A stretch of DNA of 64,000 nucleotides. It comes from Atherix ibis (lineage: Eukaryota; Arthropoda; Insecta; Diptera; Athericidae). The stretch spans positions 27,010,811 to 27,074,810 of the forward strand of contig OY282605.1 of NCBI GenBank assembly GCA_958298945.1, read 5' to 3'. Below the pieces are notes generated by a model that saw nothing but the letters and a program-made list of their open reading frames with translations, made no database searches and was not told where the DNA came from. Both the position numbers and the translations under genes were made by a program. This document shows, in pieces, positions 46,501 to 57,515 of the stretch. The stretch's first letter is position 1, and every line of letters begins with the position of its first letter.

Positions 46501-46561
46501 TAAAAAAAAATATTTTTCAACATAATCGCCTTTAGCTCTATACACTTTTCCAACCGTTTTT
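46451..46561. repeat. 52-bp fold-back inverted repeat in the mariner 3' end
   Basis: 46451-46502 (AAAAACGGTTGGAAAAGTGT...) is followed after eight A by its reverse complement at 46511-46561, with a single base difference in an A run. The sister element at 13495-13550 has only the first arm. The second arm is therefore a new inverted duplication of the last codons of the transposase. Confidence 0.93.
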
Positions 46562-47380
46562 TCTAAAAAACAGTTTTTTTCCATCTTTTTCTAATGACTT
46601 ATTGAGCGACCTTCGTAGCTGGCTGACAGAGGGAGTTATCATGGCGGACCATTCAAATATCAGGTATGCCCGATCTGCCTCTCAGCACCCTTTTTCTAAA
46701 TCTTTCATGGGTTTCTTTACAAAAAAAAAAATTATTGAAAGTCTTGGAGTCTCAAATCTTCACGAAAGACCTCACCAGCTATAAATTTTCATTGTTTTTC
46801 AATGTTCAAAAATTCTTAACGCCACATACAAACTTGATCAAAAAGTCAGACTAGGTTAAAAGGAGATCTGGACAGCCACCCGATTCCACTTTTCCAATAG
46901 AAACATTTTGACAAAGATAACCGGCTGACCGAGAGCGTTGTCATGGTGGAGTATCCAAATGTCAGCAATGCCCAATTTGCCTCTCGGCACCCTTTTTTCT
47001 GAGCCTTGTAAGGGTTTCTTTATAAAAAAAAATTATTGACTCTTGGAGTCGCAAATCCTAACAAAAGACCTCACTAACTCTAAATTTTCATTGCTTTTCG
47101 ATATTCAAAAATTTTTAATGCCATTTACAAACTTGAGCAAAAAGGCTGACTAGACTAAAAGGGGGTCTGAACAGCCATACAATTCTCCTTTTCCAATAGA
47201 AACTTTTTAAGGAAGATGGCCGTCTCACAGAGGTCATTTCCATGGTAGAACATCCCCAAGTGTCGGCAATGCCCGATCTGACTCGAAGAACTCCTTTTCT
47301 AAGTCGTTCAAGGGTTTCTTTATAAAAAAAAATTGTTGACAGTTTCTGCTGAGGTCTCAAATCCTTACAAAAGACCTCAA

Positions 47381-47445
47381 GGCTCGTTGCAACGTGGATT
47401 CCCCAAGTTTAACACAAAATTTAATGGCACATCCTTGTTCCAAAA
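47381..47445 (-). pseudogene. mariner-like transposase N-terminal fragment
   Basis: Minus strand reads EQGCAIKFCVKLGESTLQRA, which resembles the first helix-turn-helix of a mariner group (EQR..IKFCVKL.KS..ET). The sequence upstream on the minus strand (to about 47620, with GATCTGGCAACATTGCATAG) could be its 5' untranslated region. No catalytic part follows; the relic ends at the tandem-repeat border. Confidence 0.5.
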
Positions 47446-49673
47446 TCCACTATCCAATTTTCGTAACCCATTGCAAAAACACAGCTTCATTAATTATACT
47501 CTATAAGGTCATGTAGCTATTGGAGGAGATTCAAACTAGAACTGTACATAGAGAAGGAACTTACGCCTATGCAATGTTGCCAGATCACTATCACTAATGT
47601 CAGCCATATTGCTTTTCTGCCACTTTTCGTAGAAACTTTTTCTTTAGTTTAAAATTAAAAAATATTCTAATTGCATAGAAAATTTATTTCGGAAAAATAA
47701 CTTTCTAGAGCAGGAAAATCTGCTCTAGAAAGTTAAATACAAAATTTATATATAAGAGTAGTAAAGATGTGCGGGTCTTGCTTCACTTTTTTTCAAAATT
47801 AATATATTAATACACTGAATAATTTTCCAAAAAGGTGAGGTGGAACCCGCCTAGCCTTACTACTTTCTCATAAATAGATGAGAAAAAATAATACAAAAAA
47901 TGTTAATATTGACCGTATTTATATAAAATTAAGATAAGATAAGTATAGTATCTATAAAAAAGGAGGAAAATACCAATTTAAGTTTTTACTCTAAAAACAG
48001 TACTCGAATTTAAACGCTGTTAATAAATACACCTCCAAGGAATTGAAAACCGCTTCAACTTAATTTGAACTTAAAATTTGTCAAGAACTTTACTTCCTGA
48101 GAATAAATACCATTAATAGTATCCCTTTTGTTGTTAATAAAATTACATCCTAGCTATTCGAATTTCATTCACTTTCTGTGCATTTAATCAAATCTATTCT
48201 TTGTGAAAAATGATCAAATTATCAAAAGTCAGATTGTGACCTTAAAATTAAGGATAAACAAAAAACCAAAATTGTTGAAAAAAAAATCCTTTAAAACGGA
48301 AAATGTTTACGATAAAAAGGTTTTAAATTTATCAAATAACTGAAGCTGAATTCCGATATCCTGTAGAATGTGACAATTATCAAAGACTTTTTCTTAATGA
48401 AAATAATAGAAGAAGTCAAAGGACGAAAAGAAAATAAATTTAATTTTGCAAAGAAATTATGGACATTCAGTCGAAGTAAAAAATTGGTTTTCGGTCGACT
48501 ACCACACGGGCTACGATAATTCGTTAAAACCATTCGCTAAATGTCCTTTTTCATTCAGTGGAAAAAAATTTCCAAACTCTAATGAAAGACGACAAGGACT
48601 TTTGTTCAATTAAAATTTCTCTATTGTCAAATTAATTTCAGGACGCCTTTTTTCCCTTCCCAACGGTGGTAGTAAGAAAGAAAGAAACTCAGCAAAACCC
48701 AAACCACCATTGGTGGTGGATTCTTTCAAATATATTTGAAGAGAAAAAAATAAAACCCTTACAAGAGAGTTTCAGTAAATGTAATTTAAAAATAAAATCA
48801 TGTCCTAATAAGAAAGGACACAGTCCAACAAATGTTATTAGATGGTGGCTTCAAGCTGGAAGCATTCTCGATTGTTGTACCAAGTAAATGAATGAATAAA
48901 TCTAAAGTCACAAATTCATTAACGGGCAAAGAAAAGCAATAAAATTTAAAAGAGGATAAAAGTTAACTTTAAGGTATTCTCCTTGGGGGATGTCTTTAGA
49001 AGCGAAAAATTTTTCCAGCCTTTTAACACTTAATGAAGGAATCAAAAGTTAACCACAAAATAGCGCTACGTTAATTGTAAATTGCTGTGTCACCCCCCAG
49101 CGGTATGATTAATTTTAAAGTTTCTCTAAACTTTATACTTTTTCTTTGCGTAATTTTTACTCGATTCGAAAATAGAAAATGCTTGACTCCCACTTACCCC
49201 TCTCTCTCTCTCTCCACCTCTCCTATTATTTCTTAAGTGTGCAAATAATTGAGTTTTTATTTTCTTTACTTAACGTTTCTTAAGAAATAACTAAGAAAAT
49301 AAAATTTTAAAAAATACCCCAAAAAAATTGTTTATAATATAATAAGCTAGCGTTGAGAATTTACTATAAAAAAATAACCAGCAATGATAAAAATGCTGAA
49401 ATGATTTTAATAAATTAAAACTTTGAAAATTATTCTGACTAAGTAATCATTAGAGAATTAGTAAATTTACAGAATAATTTTGGGACGTTTCTTAATATTT
49501 TACTGAATGCCAATAGTACCTATTCTGGAGTGCATGACTTAAATTCATAATTTATAGAAAAAATTCCAAACGAATAGAAAAGCTTTTACGATACCAAAAA
49601 AAAAATTGTAAAAATATACAATAATTTTGAAAGAAAATTACATGCATGAATTTTTGACGTAAAAATATCAAGA
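47446..49673. other. AT-rich spacer, no gene recognised
   Basis: Includes a TC microsatellite at 49199-49216 and short open frames (48291-48533 minus, 48666-48887 plus) without recognisable domains. Confidence 0.4.
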
Positions 49674-51300
49674 AGCCATAATTTTTTTAACCTCTTTTCT
49701 AGTTACATTTACACGAAAATGAATACTTTGAACTCCACTACACCTCAGATAATTTGCTAAGAACTGAAGATAACTCCAGTTATGAACGCTGATATCCCGG
49801 CGTTGCTTTATTCCGGCGCGAAGTATAATTTATGTAACTAAGCCGTAATTTTTTTTTAAAAAGCCATAATTTTTATGAACAAGCCATCATTTTTTTAAGC
49901 TCATTTCTATAACGTTTGTACTGAAATGAATATATTTATTTCCACTAATTCATTTCTAGTAACATTTATATTGAAATGAATATTCTGAGGCAATAACTAA
50001 ATTTCATCCTAGCTATGTCACTAGCTATATCCAAACTGAAGATTACCGCACACTAGAAACTAAATAAGGATACGAGCCATAATGTTTGTAGTGAAGCCAT
50101 AATGTCCATAAAATCAGCTATAATTTACTAAAGTATGCCATACACCTTTAAATGTGTAGTTTCTCTATAATAATTATAATAAAAACACAGGACACTAGCC
50201 ATAATTTTATAGTAAGGTCTTGATTTACTTAATATCAACCATATTTTATCATTAAATCATGCCATACACCAATAATTGTAAAAAAAACCAGGATACTAGC
50301 CATAATTTTTATAGTAAAGCCATAATTTTCATTATATCGGCCATAATTTATCGTTAAACTACCCTATACACCATTATATATGTAGTTTATCTATAATAAT
50401 TATAATTAAAAAAACCAGGACATTAGCCATATTTTTTATAGTAAAGTCAAATGTTCAATAAAAAAGCCATAATTTTTATAATATTTTAAAGATCATTTGC
50501 AAGAATGTAATTTCTCAGCTGCACAACAATTCAGGTCATTTAGCCATGACTTAAGGGCATACCGGTAATGTCACTAACTTGACTCAAAACCACTGTGTTC
50601 GAAAGGCAGACGCCCCAGCATCTTTATTGCAAACAGCCATAATTTTAATAAAGAAACCACAATTTTTTTAAATACTCTAGAATGACATTGTCACTGAAAA
50701 ATAACCATTAACCGAGTGCACAGAGCGTAATTTTCATAGCAAAGCCATAATTTTCAAAATATCAACCAATTTTTATGGTTAAACCAGTATACAAACCAGA
50801 ATTTTTATAGTAAAGCTATAATTTTGATAAAATCAACCATTTTTATCGTTAAACCACGGTACACGTCGTAATTTTTATAGTAAAGCTATAATTTTCGTCG
50901 TTTTTTAAGTTCATTTCTAGAAATGAAAATGCTTAGCTCCACGACTACTCAGGCTAATTGAAAGTAACAGAAGGGTACCCGGTTATGCTGAATTTAAACT
51001 GAAGACAATTGCGTACCAGATGTAGACATCCCAACATCTCTGAGTCAGAGCACATGCCATCATTTTTTTATTCTTAAACCATAATTTTAGTAAAAAAAGT
51101 CATAATTTTTTTAAAGAGACCATCATTTTTTAATTTCTAAAATGACATTGTCCCTTTTTTTTTAGAGCTTAAAAAAATTTATGGATTATTTGTCACAAGC
51201 TAGATTATGTCTTTTTTACCAAGACCACTGCGTACCAAAAACAGACGTCCCAGTATCACTCAATCTGGGGTACTAATTAATTTTTTATTAAAATTCTATC
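49674..51300 (-). repeat. SINE-like GCCATAATTTTT array, block I
   Basis: Degenerate tandem units holding AGCCATAATTTTTATAGTAA and, on the minus strand, GATGCTGGGGCATCTG- or GATGTTGGGATGTCTAC-like tRNA-related segments (near 50600, 51030, 51245). Units of two kinds alternate (see block II). Individual units are more diverged here than in blocks II-IV. Confidence 0.7.
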
Positions 51301-51359
51301 GGATAAATTTTCAAGAGGATTAGAACTTATTTTAAGTAAAGATTAAGTCTTTGCGTACC

Positions 51360-51600
51360 TCTGGCCCAGTTTTTGACAGCTTCTTCGAGTAAATTTGGCT
51401 AAATTGTTGTTCATAAATCAGCCTTTCTCAAAGCAAATAATCGAGTTGTGTCAAATCTTATGATGTTGGAGACCAATTGACAGAACCATTGCCTAAAATC
51501 ACTTTGTTACCCAATTTTCTCTTTAATAAATCCATTATTTTGATAGATGCGGTAGCGCCATCTTGTTGGAACCACATGTAATTTGGGTCTGCATATTCTA
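51360..51600 (-). pseudogene. Tc1-like transposase fragment
   Basis: Minus strand reads a TWFQQDGAT-like stretch near 51545-51590 (second catalytic Asp), then after a gap VILGNGSVNWSPTS.DLTQLD then YLL.ERLIY near 51420-51510 (third Asp block). It belongs to the family of the element at 39657-40954. Confidence 0.6.
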
Positions 51601-51949
51601 GGTTTTTTAAAGAAATTTTTCTTTATTACGGACCGGTAAAAAAAATTATTTAATAATAAAAATAAATTTAAAAAAAAAATTATAAAAAGTGTTGTAAACA
51701 GTAAAACAATGGATTTATTGAAGAGACAATTTGGTAACAACGTGATTCACTTTATAGTTTGGAAAATGTATCCCTATTATTTGACAATTGTCATAAAAAT
51801 ATATTAATTATTATAATATTTATTTAGTTTATAATTTGCCATTTAATATTATGGAATAATTAACTATTAAATCATAACTAAAGAATGTGTAGAAGATACG
51901 TCAATTGGACTCTTGAACTGCACACTTCAGATGATAATTTTGAAAATAA

Positions 51950-52326
51950 ATTTTCTTCAACGAAAAGGGGCTCATTTCTAGCTCGGTGGTTACGTTCATA
52001 TGCAAAACATTCATTTTTGAGGCTTTGAAATCTGCAAATAACTGTAAAAAAAGCTGTAAGACAGCAAATAACTGTAAGAGTATATAAAAATTATCATCCC
52101 TGAATTAATGGCCAAAATACAACACGAAATATGGGAAAAAGTTTTAAAAAATTTCATTAAAATGATTGAGTCCTGCAAGAACTTTTATAGTAGAAATTTA
52201 ATTATATTTTTATTTTATACATAATGGCAAAGCTTTCTCAATCCAATTATATAAAATTTTTATCAAAGTTAAAATAATTAATATATTTTTTTTCATTTTA
52301 GTTTCCAAAACATAAATTGGATAATC
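51950..52326 (+). pseudogene. Tc1-like transposase relic with right terminus
   Basis: EKGAHF.LGGYVHMQN near 51965-52010 (core start), then a C-terminal block IIPELMAKIQHEIWEKVLKN then FIKMIESCK near 52095-52175. A terminal sequence at 52297-52326 follows. Most of the catalytic core between the two blocks has been deleted. Confidence 0.6.
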
Positions 52327-53530
52327 TTATATTTTCGCCAAATCGAGTTTAAATTGGCATAAATAAAATTTTTAATAGGACACTTACTAAAAGTACCACT
52401 AGAAAAGTACGATTAATATTCTATTTTATTTAAAACTAGAATTTAAATCAATTTTGGAAATTATTTTCATTCAAATTAGAGTAAATCAGTACCTTCCGAA
52501 AATGTTTTCCCATTTTGATCCGCAATTTACAGTGGACGTTCTCAAAACATATTATTTTTAAGACTCGCATGGATATTGGCAAAGTGTAATTAATTTAGAA
52601 ATAATTTCAAGTACATAAATATGTACTTCATCATAGAGAAAAGCGGTACTTAATAGCAGCAGACGCATAATATTCATCCTGAATTTCCAACATAATCCAA
52701 TACGAATGCCAGTAGGAGTCGAATTGACTATAACGAGAATGTACGTGCGTGCTCGAAATGAATCGGCTGCGTTGTAACGTATGTTAGCATAGTGCGGCGA
52801 CGGCGGACGCAATAGTATCAGTCAGTCAACATGAATGCATTTCTATTCGAAAATAATATTTCCTAATAATGTGAATAATGCAACTAAATATGTTCAATTA
52901 ATGATAATAAACTACAAGGCCGAAATGCGTCAAAAACTACGCGTACGAGTACATCATCAGATTCGATTATGAATATGTAATTATTTTTGTATAATCTGTA
53001 AATTCTCCCCTATAAATATGCAATTAATATGCAACGTGTTGGCCTCTAGGAAAATAATAATACAATAAACGGAAGTGCCGCCATACAAATCGAATCGAAA
53101 CCGTCTAGATGGGCTGTAATTAAATTTTGTCTTATATGCGCTTAATTTTGAATTATGTCCGCGTTTATTAGGATTAGAAAACACTGCACAGTCATGGGAC
53201 AGAGTATACAGAATTATTTGAAGAAGCAAGTATTAACTAATAAACATCAATTCACCTACAAACCTAATATGAATATTAATTCCATATTTAATATGTTCAA
53301 TAATAGAGAATTACTACAAATCTTATTTTAAGAGTTGAAATTTTTGAATAATCCAAATTTGAAAATCTCAACTTGATGACATTATTAAAAAGACGTTAAT
53401 CAATCGAAAATGCCCATCGAAAGAGGTGAAAATCATTTGAAAATCCTCGTTTGGGTTGAGATTTAAACCAGGAAATCCAGATGAACAGCGAAAAGTCAAA
53501 AGATTTATTCCATTTGTTACGAATGCCTAG
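52327..53530. other. Low-repeat region, less AT-rich; possible regulatory or genic flank
   Basis: No repeats are visible here, unlike most of the window. 52700-52830 has a more balanced composition with GCGGCGACGGCGGACGCAAT. It contains TCAGTCAGTC followed by an ATG at 52830; TCAGT is the insect initiator motif. That frame closes after ten codons. Minus-strand open frames (52558-52812, 52981-53229) have no recognised domain. It may flank a host gene, but the sequence alone does not prove it. Confidence 0.3.
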
Positions 53531-53819
53531 CTTGTTTATGTACGAGTATTGTGGTTAAATGACATATTCGAATTGGTAGAATTGGTGGTGGTTGATGGAG
53601 TTTTCAATAAGATTGAAATCACAGCACAGCGACTAGACAAACACATTAATTATGTTGTACAAGTACTCACGGGGTTAGGCCGCATTCAGAGACTCTAATC
53701 CGATTACAAGAAACGAATCAACTAAATCAGAAATTCACCGAAGAACCGAGTGGGTCCATAATTCATCCGGGAATGACATTAAATGACGCCATGGACAACA
53801 TGAATACAGTGACTTCCAG
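53531..53819 (+). CDS. Candidate host coding exon (two overlapping frames, strong splice donor)
   Basis: 53531-53695 is open and reads FNKIEITAQRLDKHINYVVQ then VLTGLGRIQRL. 53650-53819 is open in another frame and reads LIRLQETNQLNQKF then TEEPSGSIIHPGMTLNDAM. It ends exactly at CAG followed by GTGAGT (53820), a strong splice donor. Composition and residue usage look protein-like: amphipathic heptad-like Leu/Ile spacing suggests a coiled coil. If both frames are real, a one-base assembly error, a frameshift or a small intron links them near 53690. An alternative exon start is the AG at 53689-53690. I do not recognise the protein. No neighbouring exon was found. Confidence 0.28.
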
Positions 53820-54339
53820 GTGAGTGTCGAAACCGAGGTATAGGTTAGGCTATGAATTAAGAAAAACTTTTAGACCAAAGAAATGTTTTCCACCCTGAGG
53901 CGACCGTGTATCTTTTGTATATCAGTGCTGTCCACGTACACCTCATTTATTTCTATTCGTTTCGTTAATACGAGTACACTCTGATCTCATCTAAGGTTTT
54001 CCTATAATTTCTAGTTGTTTAACAAACAAATAATACCACTCCGACCGTACTCGTATAAATAACATTGTCCGTCACTATTTGAACCTTCGTTTTTTTTTCG
54101 ATGACAAAAATATAAAAAATTACCTCAAAAGGAATGAGAAATGCAAGAAACCTAGTGGTAACAATTCAAACTATGTTTTATTTTGTAAATTATGGCAACG
54201 TTTAAGAAAGACACTTTTATAAAAGTTTAATAGAAATATGAATTGAAAATGTATTTTATTAATTTTTACTTTCCAAAGTTCAAATTGGATAACTCTTAAT
54301 TTAGTGGGAAATTAAACCATCAAAAAAATAAATCTTTTT
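53820..54339. other. Spacer with a Tc1-like 3' end
   Basis: 54110-54310 carries the C-terminal tail of the Tc1-like family (YLKRNEKCKK near 54120) and the terminal sequence TTACTTTCCAAAGTTCAAAT at about 54276. The rest shows nothing recognised. Confidence 0.45.
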
Positions 54340-56345
54340 TAAAGCAAGTTAAAAATTCTATAAAAAAATACCATAATTTTTATAGTGCAGCTACAATTTA
54401 TGTTTAACTAACCATAATTTCTTAGACCAACTACACCTAAGGTAAAAGAAAATCATCGACTAACTACACATCAGGTATAGTTAAGACCTCTGTGTACTAT
54501 ACACAGATGTGCTACTCTCGCTAAACCAAGGGCACACATCATACTATTTATAAAGAAGCCATCATTTTATTTAAAAATAGCCATAATTTTTATAAAGAAG
54601 CCATAAATATTTTTAAGCCCTAGTTAAACTTATCACTGTTAAATTATAGGTTGAAAAAATTATGGCTAATCTGTCACTAGCTATATTTAAACTCCAGCTA
54701 TTGCGTACCAGATGCATATAAGCCCTAATTTTTTATAGTAAACTATAATTTTTGTAAAGAAGCCATAATTTTATTAAAAATAGCCATAATTTTTATAAAG
54801 AAGCAACAATTATATTTAAGCTCTAGAAAAATATTGTCACTGTAAATCCAGAGGTCAAAAAAAATTATGGCTCCTCTGTCACTAGGTAGATTTAAACTCC
54901 AGACCATTTCGTACCAGACGCAGATGTCCCAGTATCTCTAAATCAGAGCATTAGCCATAATTTTTTATAGTAAAGCTATAATTTTTGTAATAAAAAATTG
55001 TCATTATTTTTATAAAGGAGCCATAATGTTTTAAAGATCATTTCTAACAATTTATATTTGAAAGATCATTCAGCTCCATATTATTTTAAAGATCATTTAG
55101 CTCCACAACAATTCAGGTCATTTGGCCATGACTTAAGGTTATACCGACAATATCACCAGCTTCATTTAAACTCGCAATCACTGCGTTCGAAATGCAGTTG
55201 CCCCAGCATTTTTATTAAAACTAGCCATAACTTCTATAAAGAAGTTATAGATATTTTTAAGCTCTAGTAAAACTTGTCACGGTTAATCCAGAACTTAAAA
55301 ATATTATGGCTTCTCTGTCACTAGCTAGACTTAAAATCAAGACAATTGCGTACCAGATGCAGACGTCCCAACATCTCTAAATCAGGTCATAAACCATAAT
55401 TTTATATAGTAAAGCTATAATTTTGGTAAACAATTAGTCATTATTTTTATAAAGGAACCGTAATATTTTAAAGATCATTTCTTACAATATAATTTCTGAG
55501 CTGCACAAATATTCAGGTCATTTGGCCATGACTTACGGGCACACCGGCAATTCATTCGAACTCACAATAACTGCGTTCGAAAGACAGATACCTCAGGATC
55601 TTTACTAAATATAGCTATAATTTTTATAAAGAATCTATAATTATTTTTAAGTTCTAGTGAAACTTGTCACTGTTAATCCAGAGCTTAATTAAGATTATGG
55701 CTTCTCTGTTACTAGCTAGACTTAAACTCAAGACAATTGCGTATCAGATGCAGACGTCTCAGCATCTCGGAATATTAGGGCACAAGCCATAATTTTTTAT
55801 AGTAAAGCCAAAATATTTGTAAAAAAAAGCCAATTTATTTTAAAGATCATTTCTTATAATATAATTTCTTAGCTCCACAAAAATTCAGGTCATTTGGCTG
55901 CGACTTACTGGCACATCGGTCATGTTCGAACTCAAAAGCACGGCGGTCGAAATGCAGATGCCTTAGTTTCTTTATTAAAAATAGCCATAATTTTTATAAA
56001 GAAGCCATTATTATTTTTAAACTTTAGTTAAACTTGTATAAAAAAAAACCATAATATTTTAAAGATTATTTCTAATAATAATTTCTTAGTTCCAAGATAA
56101 TTCAGGTCATTTGGATGTGACTTAAGGTCACACCGGTAATGTTCGAAGTCAAAATCACTGCGTTCTAAACGCAGATGGTCCAGAATTTTTAACGAAAATA
56201 GCCATAATTTTTATAAAGAAATCACAATTTTTTATACTCTAGAATGACATTGTCACTGTTATTATAGAGCTTAAAAAAATTATGGCTTCTTTGTCACAGT
56301 CTAAATTATGGACTTTTTGTTAAGATCACTGAAGCAGGGAACATG
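54340..56345 (-). repeat. SINE-like GCCATAATTTTT array, block II
   Basis: Tandem units of two alternating kinds. Kind A has (plus strand) GCGTACCAGACGCAGATGTC then CCAGCATCTCTAAATCAG. Kind B has TGCGTTCGAAATGCAG and CCCCAGCATCTTTATT, preceded by ATTCAGGTCATTTGGCCATG at about 55111, 55511, 55883 and 56100. The A+B dimer is about 370-400 bp. On the minus strand both kinds fold like the D and anticodon arms of a tRNA. Confidence 0.8.
55551..55610 (-). other. tRNA-like segment of a kind-B unit
   Basis: Read on the minus strand: a GATCCTGAGGTATC-like segment in the D-arm position, then a 17-base arm with a 7-base loop TTTCGAA between imperfectly pairing arms ending in CGCAG, a 5-base spacer, 5 bases, and a T-loop-like TTCGAAT. 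These spacings (17, 5, 5, 7) are exactly those of a tRNA. The loop sequence would give anticodon TCG. The T-stem does not pair, so this is a tRNA-derived sequence and not a tRNA gene. Confidence 0.55.
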
Positions 56346-56599
56346 CCATAAAATTTGAAAAGTTTCTAGTTGTTTAACAAACAACATTATTATTGAGCAC
56401 ATTATTGTTTGATTGTCGTAACCGGTATGATTTATTTTCAGGATAGTACCTATTACCAAAATCTCTCCTTAATGACTTTTGTAGAAAATATTTTTGTCTG
56501 ACATTCTTTTTTGTAAAAAAATTACTTTAATTTAGAAATTACTTCTTATTTTACTGGTAAAAAGATATTCTTTTAGAGAGCGAAAAAAGTGATAAATCA

Positions 56600-56960
56600 G
56601 GATTATCCAATTTACGCTTTGAAAAGTAAATTTAAATAGAATATAATAAAAATTTATATTTGAAAAATTTTTTTATTTTATTATCTTGCATGAAATTTGC
56701 CATTATAAATAAAATATGAATTATTAATAATATACTGCAGTCTTTTTTCAGAACTCGATCGTTTTGAAGTACTTTCTGATGACTTTCTCGCACATTTCAG
56801 GCTGTAGTTCGGCCATAACTTGACGGATGGTAATTTTGAAACACTCTAAAGTTTAAAAATAATTTATTTAAATACTCTTTTTTGTGTATTATTAAATAAA
56901 AAAGTCTTTATAACATCAAATCCAACGATCTTCAAGGACAATTGACATCACCAAATATTA
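56600..56960 (-). pseudogene. Tc1-like transposase C-terminal relic
   Basis: Terminal sequence GGATTATCCAATTTACGCTT at 56600. Minus strand at about 56755-56840 reads ITIRQVMAELQPEMCEKVIR then KYFKTI, the best-preserved copy of this C-terminal block among the relics, followed leftward by AT-rich sequence to the terminus. A degraded ISPNI..NCP region lies near 56940. Confidence 0.65.
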
Positions 56961-56999
56961 TACGGGCATAGGTCTCACAATTGGGAGAAATCTTTTTTA

Positions 57000-57515
57000 T
57001 CACCACCTAAATTTAAACTCAAAACCAATGCATACCAGACGTAGATGTCCCAGCATCTCTGCATCAGCACACAAGCTAAAAAATTTTATAGTAAATCTAT
57101 ATATAATTTAAGTAAAAGATTGCCATAATTTTTTTTAAAAAGCCATAATTATTTTTCAACTCTAAAAAAACTTTGTTACTTTTATTCTAGAGTTAAAAAA
57201 ATTATGGCTTTTTTACCATCAGCTAGACTGAAACTGCAGCCTACTACATACTAAACCCAACTATCACAGTATCGCTAAATCAGAGCCCAAGCCATAATTT
57301 ATATAGTAAAGTCAAAGTTTTTATTAAAAGAAGCCATAATTTTTTAGAATAAGCCATAATTATTTTTTAACTCTGAATTAACATTGTTACTCTTATTCTA
57401 GAGCTTGAAAAAATTATGGCTTCTTTTCTACCAGCCGGACTCAAACTGAAGACCCAGCTGTTCCAGTATCGATAAATTAGAGTCCAAACCAACAATTTTT
57501 ATAGTAAATCTTAAA
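57000..57515 (-). repeat. SINE-like array, block III (duplicate of part of block IV)
   Basis: 57031-57510 is nearly identical to 61288-61780, far more alike than neighbouring units are to each other. Contains two to three units with AAGCCATAATTATTTTTT and the inverted partner AAAAAATTATGGCTT. Confidence 0.85.

Larger units (their letters stand above)
45271..46615 (+). mobile_element. mariner element (1,345 bp) inserted in the tandem repeat
   Basis: Terminal repeats CGAGAGTCGTTCAATAAGTC at 45271 and, as reverse complement, CGAAGGTCGCTCAATAAGTC ending at 46615, each bordered by TA (45269-45270, 46616-46617). Joining the flanks over one TA gives GACGAAGATA|GCTGGCTGAC, which matches GACAAAGATAACCGGCTGAC in a neighbouring unit. 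It is a close relative of the element at 12338-13590, and about 90 bp longer because of a fold-back duplication near its right end. Confidence 0.93.
44200..47380. repeat. ~300-bp tandem repeat, interrupted by a mariner
   Basis: Units are marked by GGGTTTCTTTATAAAAAAAA variants at about 44574, 44937, 46709, 47010 and 47311. Other markers are a CATTTTCATCGCCTTTCGAT stretch and a GAAGATAACCGGCTGACCGA stretch. The last two spacings are 301 bp. Unit order and content are preserved on both sides of the mariner at 45271-46615. A run of 12 G at 44283-44294 lies in the first, most diverged unit. No coding capacity seen. Confidence 0.85.

Noticed and set aside
55551..55610. Functional tRNA gene
   Set aside because: Although loop spacing fits a tRNA, the T-stem does not pair, no acceptor stem could be found, and many decayed copies exist in tandem.
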